The notes: generated by a model from the letters alone, not told the origin. Positions 52,681 through 63,794 are shown, counted from the stretch's first letter. The stretch: DNA of 64,000 bases from Athripsodes cinereus (GCA_947579605.1 OX388329.1:28436693-28500692); one strand, 5' to 3'. Program-made: numbers and translations.

Positions 52681-52759
52681 TATTTAATTAATTTTTTAAC
52701 TGTAGGTACATTGATAACTAGCTATTTTACACATAAGTATATTAATGTTTAGTAAAATC

Positions 52760-52810
52760 AATGTACAGAGGGCGAGTTTAGTTGGACTTCTTCTAATTAA
52801 TCCAATTTCA
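52760..52810 (-). mobile_element. LINE family X end, inverted
   Basis: AATGTACAGAGGGCGAGTTT, then TCTTCTAATTAATCC, as at 43360-43405. Confidence 0.45.
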
Positions 52811-53050
52811 TGTGGATTTCACCATAAATCTTTAAAAATGAAAAGAACGGGTACAAGGGAGAAGAATGGGTAGGAAAAAGAACAAGGTAAAATATGAAAT
52901 GTCAGTAAGTAAATGGCCGTAGTCAGATAAATAAAAAATACGTAATTGGATAGATGAGTTCATCATTCATTCATCCATTTATTCATTTGTTATTGATTTA
53001 TTAATTTGCTGATGTGATTTACTTTTTTGTAAGATGAGTCCATCCTCAGG

Positions 53051-53365
53051 GAGCTAAATATTTCGGCGCGACTCTCAACAATTTGCAGTCAGCGCGCTTT
53101 GCGATATTTCGGGCACATAGCAAAAAGAGAGCATGACAACCTGGAAAAAGTAATTATGACTGGGGTAGTAGAAGGGAGGAGGGGAAGGGGCAGAGTGCCA
53201 ATAAGATGGAGCGACCAAATTAAAGAGGCCACACAGAGCTCACTTCACGGGGCCTTCTTACACATGGCGGATGATCGCTCAACATGGAGACAGATGGTTT
53301 ACAGAACGAGGCATGATGGTCACGATCCTCAGGATTGAGGGACCGACAGAGATGATGATGTTTTG
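53051..53365 (+). mobile_element. RTE-like LINE (group D) tail, open frame
   Basis: ELNISARLSTICSQRALRYF, GHIAKREHDNLEKVIMTGVV and EGRRGRGRVPIRWSDQIKEA, ending RTRHDGHDPQD-stop and then GACAGAGATGATGATG. YFGHI.KREHDNLEK and G..EGRRGRGR..IRW are standard RTE/BovB-like motifs. Confidence 0.88.
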
Positions 53366-53575
53366 TAAGATGTATTAATTGTATTTTTTTTTTTAATATC
53401 TTTTCACGCAGCACGCCTCGATACAGGGCAACCTAGCGAGGCTGCTGCAACTTAATTGTAGCCAATTGGTGATATATTGTAAATAAATTTAAAAAAAAAG
53501 TTCTTGTGTTAGTTTTAAATATTCTGGAGGGCTTTAATTTTCCAGTGCAATGTATATAAGCTTTAGCTAAGTATG

Positions 53576-53836
53576 CTATCCCGTGGAGCACCCGGTAAAG
53601 AATTGGTCTCCCACTCTTCTGCGTAAGTTTTCGAGTGTCCTGTAAAAGGCAGGTGTTCGAAAAAAATAAGACATTTTACATCTTAAATTCAGCGTTGAGG
53701 TTTGCCACCCATCCTGAATGTCTTGATTTTATACTGGCACGAAGAGGACAGTTTGTATGTTTCTTACATACAGCTGATCTGCTGGCTACCCCACTTGTGG
53801 GATATGCCGTGATGGTATAGTAGTAGTAGTAGTAGT
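53576..53836 (+). mobile_element. SINE-C, full length, with 11-bp target duplication
   Basis: 261 bp on plus, from CTATCCCGTGGAGCACCCGG to GGCTACCCCACTTGTGGG, ATATGCCGTGATGGTATAG and seven or so TAG units. AGCTAAGTATG at 53565-53575 recurs at 53837-53847. With 46283-46542 this defines the element's length. Confidence 0.92.
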
Positions 53837-53847
53837 AGCTAAGTATG

Positions 53848-54370
53848 TTTAGGAAGGGTGGTATACCGCATCACTGAAATAAGATGAATCTAAATATCCC
53901 TTTGGTGTTGATTTATTAATACGTCGCTCTAATACAAATTGATAAAAAAAAATGGAAGACTTATTCTTTGCCGAAAATCTATAGTAGTAGTTTAAGTAAA
54001 CAGACATAGTATCCATCACTTTCATACAGAATTGAAATATTATTTAAGCTCGTAATAGGTGCTGCTCTTATAGTATTATCTACATTTAATAGTAATAAGA
54101 CTACGTAGTACTTTCTCTTTAATCTTCACCATTGCCTCGGACACACATTTCCTTTCACTGATACTTGCAAACGTAAAAGTACCACTAGGTATTGGCAAGT
54201 TTTTAATATAGGTGCCTATATAATATTATTTCATCCTTTCAAAATTATCCATACACTAATATTCGAGAACGTGTGTAAATGTATATGTAACGGCAAATGT
54301 AACATAATATGAAATCAATATTATAAGGCTTAGATAAGACAGCGTCGCCTTTGGTTATTGATTATTTCTC
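53848..54370. other. No gene recognised
   Basis: AT-rich spacer; a SINE-C scrap may lie at 53850-53870 and 53945-53975. Confidence 0.45.
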
Positions 54371-55030
54371 CGGAGTGGCGCGGAGGCTAACGCTCTTGCC
54401 TTTGAGTCACGAGGTCCCGGGTTCGATTACCGGCCAGGTCAGATTGAGGAATGACCTTTTTCAAATTGTCCTGGGTCTGAGTGTTACATGTATATGTGTG
54501 TATCGTCGCGTTAGTACCCATAAGATTCATCTAAGTTTGGGACTAGCTCGATCTGCATACACAAAGTTCTTATTATGTCTGCATACACAAAGTTCTTATT
54601 ATTATTTTTAATTTCCTTTTTTTTCTTATCTAATCGATTTATTCTACTATTTTTTGTTGCTTTATCATATTTCATCTTTTATTCTTTTTATCATAATTCA
54701 TCTTTTATTTTTAACTTTTACAGAATGGTTTGGAGCCACTTTTATTTTATTTTTTTGTAAAAATATTGTCTTTTTTTGGGTAACTTCTTTTGTTGTCGTT
54801 TTGTTATTCTTCTTTTGTATTTTAGTATTTGGTTTTTTATTATTACTTTAATTTTCTTTTAGCTATGTAAACACATTCGAATACAAATGTGCAATCTGTA
54901 AATGGGTTAATATGTTTGTATATGGTAAAATATTATATTTGTATAAAACCTGTAGATGTGCCAATAAAATAAAATAAAAATAAATAAAAAATCTGTGTGA
55001 AATATCTGTGTATGTTATGTTATGTCTATT
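54371..55030 (+). mobile_element. SINE-B split by a LINE 3' end
   Basis: Head with B box GGTTCGATTAC (one change from consensus) and body as in 15490-15740 up to CTAGCTCGATCTG (54555). It resumes at 54991 with ATCTGTGTGAAATATCTGTG and the TATG-like tail. Confidence 0.85.
54556..54990 (+). mobile_element. LINE 3' end inserted in SINE-B
   Basis: The insert starts with two copies of CATACACAAAGTTCTTATTA and is T-rich. It ends TGCCAATAAAATAAAATAAA plus A. ATCTG at 54551-54555 and 54991-54995 is the apparent short duplication. No coding motif. Confidence 0.7.
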
Positions 55031-55373
55031 TTGTCGGTGCACACTTAGAAGAATTCCACAGTAAGGTAAATTGTAACAAGTCTTTTTTTTATTATAGATT
55101 GTGAGAATGACATATTTTGACTTATAATGTCATTACCAATCGATTGATAATGACCTAATAAGTCGAAAGACGTCTCTATTGTAGAATGACACAATTGTCA
55201 CAATTTATCTACTCACCTTTGATAATTAACCAGACGCGAATTAAACCATCATTTTCACCAGATTTGCTCTGTCCATTTAAACTACCTGACGACACATCTA
55301 AGGCTTCTAAATCCTCTCTTATAAAACCTATTCCTAATCTGCACAATCAGCAAATTGTTTGAACAATATGAGA
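55031..55373. other. No gene recognised
   Basis: AT-rich; TGACATTATAAGTC-like inverted words near 55105-55180. Confidence 0.45.
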
Positions 55374-55549
55374 GTTTGTCGGTAGCCTGGAAGTAGAGCC
55401 TCGACCTCGTGAACAAGGGGTCGCGGTTCGATCCCAGGTGCCGGCAAACTTCCGATTCACGACACAAGCTTTTAGTAGCTTTCTGTGAAAGGTGCATAAT
55501 GTTGTATTTGGGTTTATAAGAAATCCCTAATATATCTTTTAAAAAATAT
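55374..55549 (+). mobile_element. SINE-A, full length, diverged
   Basis: Head with GGTTCGATCCC, GTGCCGGC closure, CACGACACAAGCTTTTAG and TATTTGGGTTTATAAG; A/T tail. Confidence 0.85.
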
Positions 55550-56589
55550 TTGATTGGGCAAATGAGGTAGGTATTTTATTTTGATATCATAACATTTACA
55601 TCAAGATGTTGTCCCTTTTCAACAATGTTTCACAAATTTTAGCATTTCTCTGGAGTGCATTAAAGTTATTGACAACAGCTGTTTTTTTGTGAACTCCTCT
55701 GAGCGAAATCGGGCACTAAACAAGTATAATATATACCTACTACATTTTATGACCATTGCCACCACGAGTCGCCTTGGAACTATAAACATTTGAGATAATA
55801 TTATTATTTTAGCAAAACTATTATATATTGGATTATATGATTGATATCATCTAAGTATCTGCCGTAGATACTATGGGTATACTATGGGTAATAATATTAA
55901 TTCATCATATTAATTCTAAGTTATATAATTATTGTCATAATAGCTTATCTAGTTTAGGCTAGTCCAGTTTATGTTATCCGGATACTTATCAAATTTATTT
56001 CACGTATATTATAATGTAAAGTAGTGAAAGATATGAAGTGATCATTCATAATTTTTATATAGACGTATTTTCAAACAAGAAATAACTAATATATATTCTG
56101 TAAGAGTTTATTAAACATTGAATGACCCACAGATCACCAGCGGATTACGGATGCAGAAGTCTGAGCACTTCAATAAATCTGATTCTTAATTCTACACTAC
56201 CAAGTCTGTTCTCACAGAAGGTTATTCGTATTGTGGGCAGCCTAAGGACTGTCCTTATTCGTACACTTGACTACGTGACACCGTTCTTGTATGCAGAGAT
56301 TAGCGTTATTTCAGCTTTGTATTTGAACTGGAACTCCTAGAAATTAGACCTAACATATTTACACTAGATAAATGTCTCTTGATAAAATCTCATATTCCTT
56401 TGCCAAATTGAGAAAAAAGGTGAGCATTGTAACTCCATATCTATTAATAACAAAATAAAAGTCTGTTTTAAAGTTTTACTAATTACTTTACTGCAGTTAC
56501 GTAGGTCACTATGATAAACTTACTGCTAAAACTTTTATACATATTTTTCTTTTGTTAAGAAACAAAAAAGTTCCATTTTTAAAAAAAAA
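55550..56589. other. No gene recognised
   Basis: 56122-56340 is locally less AT-rich with a 72-codon plus frame lacking any motif. Otherwise spacer. Confidence 0.45.
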
Positions 56590-56720
56590 TATTTATATTT
56601 TCTCAAATTCATATTGAAGAAAGACCTCAAAAGAGATGGGCAGATGTCGTTATCCAAGTTGTGGGAGAAGTTTTGAAATGCCTATATCCAGCAGTGAAGA
56701 GACGAAAGCTAGCAGTAAGT
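56590..56720 (+). mobile_element. RTE-like LINE (group F) decayed tail
   Basis: RPQKRWADVVIQVVGEVLKC, then LYPAVKRRKLAVSK: RP..RW.DD and AVKRRK-like words of RTE tails. Confidence 0.55.
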
Positions 56721-56959
56721 AAGCTATAATATCACTTACCTCGTGCCTAACCTAGAGATATGTATCTCCAAGACGACACACATGCACAAACAGGATTTAA
56801 TATCGCATTGAAGCGAGGAAAGCTGCCCTAAGGAAGTACTCTAGATTAAGCGGCTACACAAGAAAAAAAAGTGTAAAAAGGGAAGGGAAGAATAATATAG
56901 TAAGGATGGGAATATTCCTTCCTCTCTTTGCAGGATCATTAGTTATTTTAAAGGAATAT

Positions 56960-57255
56960 TAGGCTACCAAAAAAATTACAGAACTTCTTGAAGGCCAAAA
57001 AGTTTATCCTTGTAGCAACTAAATCTGCATGTCCTACAGGTTCAAAGGTTGGGCCACGAACAGCATCGAACATCTTTTCTTTTTTCGTACTAATATCGGT
57101 GTGGGAACATTCCCACAAAATATGTTCCGACTGCGATAGACTATCCACCACAACATACGGAGTGTAATAGAAAATAAAACCACATTATTATCGTATTGCG
57201 AAATTGAAGCAACATTACAACATTGGGAGCGGCCAACATTTTGATAGATGACCAC
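56960..57255 (-). mobile_element. Probable LINE fragment with a HILWECSH motif
   Basis: The minus frames read YTPYVVVDSLSQSEHILWEC and SHTDISTKKEKMFDAVRG. The EHIL.EC zinc-knuckle-like motif is typical of the C-terminus of R1/Jockey/I-type LINE proteins. Low sequence support otherwise. Confidence 0.45.
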
Positions 57256-57394
57256 TTGTCAACTCTAATAACAGGTCTTAAGAACTTATCTCTTTGAAAT
57301 GATCGAGACCATTCATAATGATTGCATTCTAAATAATAATAATTATAATTTAGATTAGAAGCAATAATAATATTATACCTTAAAACTTTAAATC

Positions 57395-57515
57395 ATTTTT
57401 TTTTTAAAAAAGATGTATCTGGGTTTTGTTATAAACCCAAATACAACCTTATACACCTTTCACAGTAAGCTACTAAAAGCTTGTGTCGTAAAAGGGGAGT
57501 TTGCCGGCACCTGAA
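57395..57515 (-). mobile_element. SINE-A 3' part
   Basis: Inverted CCGGCAAACTCCCCTTTTAC, AAGCTTTTAGTAGC, TATTTGGGTTTATAAC and AAAACCCAGATACATC. Confidence 0.8.
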
Positions 57516-58654
57516 AGAAAACTTAAATAAGAAGATGAAAGATAATATGATTTAAGGAATTTTTCATTATTAATTTATTTGTACCTCATTTTTTATACAA
57601 CATTTTTCACGTTAGGTAATATTGAACACAATCTTTATATTTGGCCCTACTCAGAAGTTTAGTATCAAGCCACTGCTATTCTTATTTCTGGATCGGTCAT
57701 AGTGAAAGAAGAATTGTTCCAGCTTTACGTCTGATTAAAATTAATCCTTAATAATGACAAACTACGTCATTTTTTTCAAATTTTCTTTTACACCTAACAA
57801 TATATTGACTATATGCACCATAGAAAAATTGTTTGGTGAGTGAAGTTTTTCACGAGGAGAACTTAAGATTTGGCTGTTTTGACAAACTAAAATTTAGATT
57901 TATTTTATTTTATTGTATTTGGCATATCCACGGACTTTTTACAAATATAACACATACAATTATTTTGCACATTAGTCCACCTATTGGTAGCATATTAACT
58001 TAGCAAATTTAGAACTACACACATTAAGAAATTAAAAATAAGAGATACAAAGAAAGAAAAAAGATTGCTTGTACATCAATGATGCATTTACAGAAAAAAA
58101 AAAAAATGTTTTTGATTGTTGCGACTTTGACAATAAATTCAATAACTGATAAATTTGAAAATATTTTTTTTTGTCTAACTTTTAATATTTTTGTATTCTT
58201 ATTGATTTGTGTGCTATTACAGTTTCTAATTAATAAATAATAACCATTGTTTTGTTTTACATTTTTTTTATTTATTTAAGATAACAATTAATACATACAT
58301 AACCCTCTCCACCGGATTGTCAATACATATAATACTAAATTCGGAGGTGTTGACATGTTCGCCGGTAGTTCTCTCGTTTTCAAAAAGTCAGTTTTGCAAG
58401 TGTTAAGCGGCAATTAATACTCTTATAACAATAAGATTAATATCAGTTTGGGTTTCTCTGCATCTCAAATAATTTTCCATTTACTTCCTTCCTTATCTTT
58501 ATATTTTCATTTGTGACACTGATTCATATTTTCATATATGTGTATAGAACAGGTAAGTAGGTTAGGTTGTGATGTGAATGACGGCACTGATTGTTTAATA
58601 TTATTTATTGAGTAACTATAACATTTGGTAAGATCGGACAACTGTTGTTCATGT
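57516..58654. other. No gene recognised
   Basis: AT-rich; 58270-58400 (CCCTCTCCACCGGATTG, GTTCGCCGGTAG) is unassigned. Confidence 0.45.
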
Positions 58655-58893
58655 TTGTTTTTTTTTTTTAATTGTATTTATGTAAACTCCTGTCTATCAA
58701 TTTCCATTTTTTTTTCCTCCTTTTTTATTTAAATGTGACAACCTTATGGGCTTTGAATATATTACAAATTGTTATAATGTGTACACTTATAAATGGGGCA
58801 ATGTATTGATTCCTTATTTGACTATATTGTTTTGTTATTATGTATATATGTTGTCTGTAGTGTGCTGTTGATGCTAAATAAATAAATAAATAA
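58655..58893 (+). mobile_element. LINE-like 3' end (family Y), copy 1
   Basis: GTGACAACCTTATGGGCTTT, AATGGGGCAATGTATTG and TAGTGTGCTGTTGATGC, then (TAAA)n. Copy 2 is at 59195-59355. Confidence 0.6.
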
Positions 58894-58935
58894 CAATTCA
58901 TAGACTTTTTGATAAAAACTTAAAGTTAAACATCC

Positions 58936-59040
58936 TTTTTTAAATAAAATATTTAAACTTGAATCACTATGTTTATTTGTTACATTAATTAATGTAACAA
59001 ATAAACATAGTAATTCAAGTTTGAATATTTTATTTAAAAA
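58936..59040. mobile_element. Loopless palindrome with 52-bp arms
   Basis: The arms TTTTTAAATAAAATATTTAA ... TTTGTTACATTAA meet at TTAATTAA (58988/58989), with two mismatches over 52 bp. Confidence 0.88.
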
Positions 59041-59092
59041 TGTCTAGAAATTGTTAAATAGTTAATGCCTCTAAAATAAGTGAAATAGTAAA

Positions 59093-59133
59093 ACATCCTC
59101 CTTATAGAGACAAGTCTCGTGTAAAGGAGGATT
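59093..59133. repeat. Short structured repeat, copy 2
   Basis: Inverted relative to 8868-8905: AACATCCTCCTTATAGAGAC, then AAGTCTCGTGTAAAGGAGGA. Both CCTCCTT/AAGGAGG and GAGAC/GTCTC pair. Confidence 0.6.
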
Positions 59134-59194
59134 TATACTTTGATATCTGATAATTGATTCAAATAAATAAAAATAAAAATTATAATGTAGGTAC

Positions 59195-59355
59195 CTATGA
59201 CAACCTTATGGGCTACGAAATATATCAATTAACAAATTTGTATACGTTTTTAAATCGGGCAATACATTTTTTCTCGTGATAAAGTTATTTTTGTTTTAAT
59301 TTATTTGATGTATGTGATGTCCGAAGTGTGTAACTAGTTATAAATAAAAAAAAAT
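59195..59355 (+). mobile_element. LINE-like 3' end (family Y), copy 2
   Basis: ATGACAACCTTATGGGCTAC, AATCGGGCAATACATTT and GATGTCCGAAGTGTGTAACT, then AATAAAAAAAAAT. Confidence 0.6.
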
Positions 59356-59720
59356 ATATAAAATATTTTAACATACCTGCATACATTTTGAGGATTAAAT
59401 TTCTTTAACCAACACCAATCTTAGAAATCTTTTGATCGACACATAATAATCAACAGTGCAAAATAGCAATATCACTATAATGAATGTATATTTTTAATTT
59501 GCATATTTTCCTCAACAAATCTATTAAAATACTTGTCATATATTATTTTTATAGGTCTTGTTTCTACGTTTGCGGTTTGCGAAGAGAGTATCGAATAATT
59601 ATTTTTGACATTTCTTTTACTATAAGATATTATGAATAATTATATTTAACTTTCTATTGGGCGTCTGTAAAATATATTTTTGATTCATAATTATTTCATT
59701 CATCTAATTATTTGCATTAT

Positions 59721-59848
59721 TAATAATTTATAAATAATTAAAAACACTGTTATATTTTCACTATATTTATTTAAACTCTAGCGTTTTCGCCCACTTAAAT
59801 AAATATAGCAGAAGTATAACAGTGTTTTTAATTATTTATAAATTATTA
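59721..59848. mobile_element. Foldback MITE-like element
   Basis: TAATAATTTATAAATAATTA and AAAACACTGTTATA pair with the complement on the right. Inner CTATATTTATTTAA pairs with TTAAATAAATATAG around CTCTAGCGTTTTCGCCCAC. Confidence 0.82.
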
Positions 59849-59929
59849 AATACCTATGAATTTTCACAGTGTGAACACAAACACCCTTCAAAAATTTGCA
59901 TTATTATTTATGAATATGGATATCAAGCG

Positions 59930-60095
59930 GGCAGCAAAGCTGTTATGCTTGAATGAGTCCACGATGTTACTGCAATCTGTCAAGTCCATTTTCAAAAAAA
60001 TTCACACTCCCAGCAACAACCAATTAATCGGGAGGTAGCCCGTTCCAAGGATCCACAACTTTGTTACTTAAAAAGTGTTTATGTTTAATATATTT
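59930..60095 (-). mobile_element. LINE C-terminal fragment with WNGLPP
   Basis: Minus strand: KHKHFLSNKVVDPWNGLPPD, stop, then VAGSVNFFENGLDRLQ. This is the ..FF.NRVV..WN.LP......SVN.FKN.LD pattern common to many LINE C-termini. Decayed. Confidence 0.7.
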
Positions 60096-60294
60096 CTGCA
60101 AATTATTCACTTTATATCGGTGTTATTTTTATAATTAACCATTGACCCATCCGGGGAATTCCAATTAAGGTGACGTTGTCTTTTTTTAGCCTCATATAGC
60201 AGTAGCAGTAGCGTGTTAAAAAAATATTTTATTTAATGAATCATAATGTACACTTCTGTGGAATGTTTAAAATATGGTTCTAGACGGAATCTGG

Positions 60295-60512
60295 ATCCGG
60301 AGAAGAAAGGGCGACTAAAGGTATTCTGCAGGGTATACCCGAAGGCAGAAGACCTTTAGGCAGACCAAGACAAAGATTGTTGGACGACATCAATTGAGAT
60401 CTAGCTAAATGCTAAAGATGACTGGCATTCCATTGCTCAAGATAGAAAGGCTTGGAGATCTATTGTTTCGGAGGCAAAGGTCCTGCAAGAGCTTTTCAAC
60501 CATCGGAAGTAA
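60295..60512 (+). mobile_element. RTE-like LINE (group E) tail
   Basis: ESGSGEERATKGILQGIPEG and RRPLGRPRQRLLDDIN, then stop; GGCATTCCATTGCTCAAGAT and CTATTGTTTCGGAGGC; end GGAAGTAATTAAGT. Partner of 12742-12945. Confidence 0.8.
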
Positions 60513-61109
60513 TTAAGTCTAGACGGAATGCTAGTTAGATCAGTCAGAGCATTGTGTCCAAGTCCAGTTAAATAAAGATAAAAATGATATTTTTTTGTTT
60601 TGTATCAAGGATAATTGCATGGGTGCAAAATAAACGATTATAATAATAGTTTAAGTTATTTATTATTACTAAAAAAACAAACAATAAAAAGCAACAACAA
60701 TAATAATAATGATAAAAAATAACAACGAAAACAATAAAATTAATAATAAATTGTAGGTACAAAGATGGTAAAGTGTAAAAAGTATAAGTAATATTAATTA
60801 TTATAATAAAGTAAAGAAATCTTGTAACTCTGCTAAAGATACAAGACATACTACGTGGGAGAATGGTAACAATACTACGGTGTATGATGTACGTTTTTTA
60901 TGATATTTGTTAGAATCGGAAAACAAACACACACACATGGTTAGAAAAAATGAAAAGATGAAGCCCATACAAAACCCTGTAGTGAATTCTCAATAGAAAC
61001 AGTTAGTAGAAGTATAAATTCTAACAAAGCATGATTTTAAAGATTGATGATTTAAGTTAATGAATGAAGAATAAGATTGAATGAATGAAATTATTTACAG
61101 TATCGCTCG
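60513..61109. other. No gene recognised
   Basis: AT-rich with ACAATAATAATAAT-type microsatellite at 60670-60760. The 93-codon minus frame there is low complexity. Confidence 0.5.
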
Positions 61110-61219
61110 TACCGTGAGTTACGCTACAATATTATCTCCACGGTAACAACAGAAATAGCTAATGTTACGTTAGTTATTTCCGTTGTTACCACGGAGATAA
61201 TGTAGTGTTACTGACGGTA
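61110..61219. mobile_element. Foldback MITE-like element downstream of the glycine-rich gene
   Basis: TACCGT...GTTACGCTACA and TATTATCTCC, CGGTAACAAC, GAAATA pair with the right arm through a TAATGTTACGTTA apex; 110 bp. Confidence 0.82.
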
Positions 61220-61825
61220 TGAGTAATTCGACTTAGGCTCCAGTTGATGTTGGTTCCTATAAGAAAATTTATAGTTAAGGAAATAATATTGATGAGCAGT
61301 AATGATAAAATGAAATGTTATGATATTATTAGTACATAGAATCTAGTGGAAGTAAATCTATTTGAAGTGGAAGAGTATAAGGTGTGATTACTGTTTCACA
61401 GAGTGTGTGAATTGGACAGTTTGCTTTAATGCATTCACTTCTCCGTGTTATCTATGTGAATCATTTATAATGTATTTTCACTAATATTACTATCGTAACG
61501 ATCTGTCACTTTCCATACTATAATAAATGCGCGCGCAACGAAAAATAACTAAGTGATAATGATATTATTATGTGTACATACATACATACACCGTAATACA
61601 AAATGATTACTCTCACACATTCTTAGGTACTTGGCAAATTAGTAATGACTTAGCAACGAAATGGACTCAGTCTGTTTCGATTGTAAAAAAGAATATTTAC
61701 AAAGAGAAATATAACAATAATTAATAATAATACTTGAGCATAATAAATATTTCGCTCGAAAATGAAGAATGATGAAATGATGAGTGGTGATTGACTGATG
61801 AAGATTTAAATTAAATATTATTTAT
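61220..61825. other. 3' flank of the glycine-rich gene
   Basis: Probably includes the minus-strand 3' UTR. I see no canonical AATAAA close to the stop in that orientation. No other feature. Confidence 0.45.
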
Positions 61826-62969
61826 CTATTTCTTGTAATGGTAGCCACTTCCGCCACTTCCTCCACTCCCATGTCCTCCTCCTACACTGTATGAGTCATG
61901 ACCTGATCCTGAACTACCGTGACTGCTGTATGAATCTCCACCGTGACCTCCTCCAAGACCGTGATCATATCCTCCACTTGAGCCTCCAGATGAGAAGCCA
62001 TGACCTCCGCTTGAAGACAATCCATGGCTGCTGTCACCGCTTGAAGAGAATCCACCGGATAAACCACCGTGTCCACCTGATGAATAACCACCACCATGTC
62101 CTCCAGAAGAGTATGATCCTAATCCTCCCAAGGAGCTTCCGTGTCCACCGCTGCTGTAGCTGTCATAACCTGATGATGAGAATCCACCTCCATGTCCGCC
62201 AGATGAGTAACTTCCAAGTCCTCCAGAGCTGTGTCCTCCAGAACTGTGACCACCAGAGCCTAATCCAACTGAGTAACTATCGTGTCCACCAGATGAATAT
62301 CCACCGCCGGAATATCCACCGTGTCCACCAGATGACAATCCACCACCGGAATATCCTCCATGACCACCAGATGATAATCCGCCAGAGATTCCTCCATGTC
62401 CGCTAGATGAGTATCCACCATGTCCACCGCTTGAGCCTCCATGTCCACCAGATGAGAATCCAGCTGAGAATCCTCCTGAGAAGCCTCCAGATGAGTGTCC
62501 ACCTGATGAATATCCGCCATGACCACCACCTGATGAGAATCCTCCATGTCCGCCAGATGAAAATCCACCACCGTGACCTCCAGATGAGTGACCTCCGCTT
62601 GAATATCCACCGCTTGAATGTCCACTATCGTGACCTCCATATCCTCCTCCTAAGTCATTCCCACCATGGCCTCCGAAATCACCGCCGCCGAATCCGCCGC
62701 CAAGATCGTATCCTCCATGACCACCACCTCCGTGGCCACCACCGCCTCCGCTCAAGTGTTCCAGGAATCCACCATGAAGAGATCCGATATCGAATCCACC
62801 CCCGTGACCACCCCCGTGACCACCTCCGTGACCACCACCATATCCGCCACCGTGACCACCGCTGTGTCCACCGCCTCCATGCCCGCCATGACTATGTTCA
62901 TGTATCACCACTTCCTTCTGATGATGGACCTCATGATGTTGCTCTGGGATATGCACGCGAATGTGAACA
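61826..62969 (-). CDS. Glycine/histidine/serine-rich structural (cuticle-type) protein, last exon
   Basis: The minus-strand exon encodes about 380 residues. It starts with a non-repetitive VHIRVHIPEQHHEVHHQKEV and VIHEHSHGG, then an almost pure Gly-rich body of GGHGGG, SSGGHGGYSGG and SSGGHSSGGF units, ending SGGSGGSGYHYKK-stop. There is no Cys and no chitin-binding RR consensus. Composition and the HIRVHIPEQHH-type start resemble insect glycine-rich cuticular or other extracellular proteins. The reading frame stays open upstream to 63070, but that part contains a strong acceptor (TTTCTCTCTTTCTTTGCAG, ending 62970). I therefore place the exon start at 62969, entering in the last base of a codon. 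A signal-peptide exon must lie beyond, at higher coordinates or outside the window. The structural role is inferred from composition only. Confidence 0.8.
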
Positions 62970-62990
62970 CTGCAAAGAAAGAGAGAAACA
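62970..62990 (-). other. Splice acceptor of the glycine-rich gene
   Basis: On minus, GTTTCTCTCTTTCTTTGCAG precedes TGTTCACATTCG: a long pyrimidine tract and CAG. It marks the intron/exon boundary better than any upstream in-frame ATG. Confidence 0.75.
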
Positions 62991-63794
62991 CACGTTAAAT
63001 GATATTCAACAAACTTACAACGGAAATCCCGTATGTAATTGTAAAAAGCCATTATTATTAATGTTCGCATAAGCAGTCATTATGATATGACGTAAATATA
63101 TTATTAATACTAGGTATTCGCCTTGGCAAAGATTATATTATCAGTGATTAGCGAAAGCTGGTGATGGATATAAAAGTAATTAATTAGTATCGTTTAGATA
63201 GTTAGTCAGATCTTAAACAATTTTACAAATATTGCTGATTAGACTGACAATAATTGTTGATTCACTATTATTAATAAACACTCAAAAATTGATAATCCGA
63301 TGTTTTAGTATGGATCATTATATCATTTATGCATTTCCGTACCAAAAGAAAATCATTCTACGATACTTTTTTTAATAAAGCTTTTGCAGCCGTTTATTTT
63401 GTAAATAAATAAACAAAAACAATCAAACAAAATAAAACTATTAAATGTCATGATTGTGTATGTATTCAAAAACAATTATGTTAACACGTATTGTATCGAT
63501 TCTCCATATTGTAAAAAAAGATGATTATTATGTAAATGCTCACGCGCATGTGTGAAATAATTGATCGTTTTATAAGAACACCCAGAAGATCATTACACCA
63601 CAACGTAATGATTGATAACCAATAACGGTTAATGATTTTTAAATCGTGAATCTTTTACGAAATTAATGATACAGCTTCTATTTTATTGTTACATTATTCG
63701 GCCGGAAGCGATACAGTCATGATCTAAACATGTATCGATCATGTCACTTAAATGTGTGAAAAGTTTACACTATTTATATCATATATGAAGAGTT
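62991..63794. other. Intron or 5' flank of the glycine-rich gene; no exon identified
   Basis: AT-rich. Possible minus-strand TATA words are TATAAAACG at about 63573 and TATAAATAG at 63772-63780. No short ATG-to-donor exon in the right phase could be chosen with confidence. Confidence 0.4.

Noticed and set aside
54575..54851. Overlapping frames resembling membrane proteins
   Set aside because: T-rich sequence always translates to Phe/Leu/Ile; it lies in a LINE tail inserted in SINE-B.
56122..56340. 72-codon plus frame in a GC-richer patch
   Set aside because: No recognisable domain, no splice or promoter context; left unassigned.
60568..60849. 93-codon minus frame
   Set aside because: Low-complexity AAT/ACA repeats give a Tyr/Phe/Ile-rich frame without conserved features.
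62407..63072. Long plus-strand frames (221 and 171 codons) opposite the glycine-rich gene
   Set aside because: They are rich in His, Arg, Leu and Met only because the opposite strand repeats Gly/His/Ser codons; no independent gene signal.
63165..63210. Plus-strand TATAAAAG followed 39 bases later by TCAGAT
   Set aside because: Spacing is too long and no plus-strand gene follows; not accepted as a promoter.
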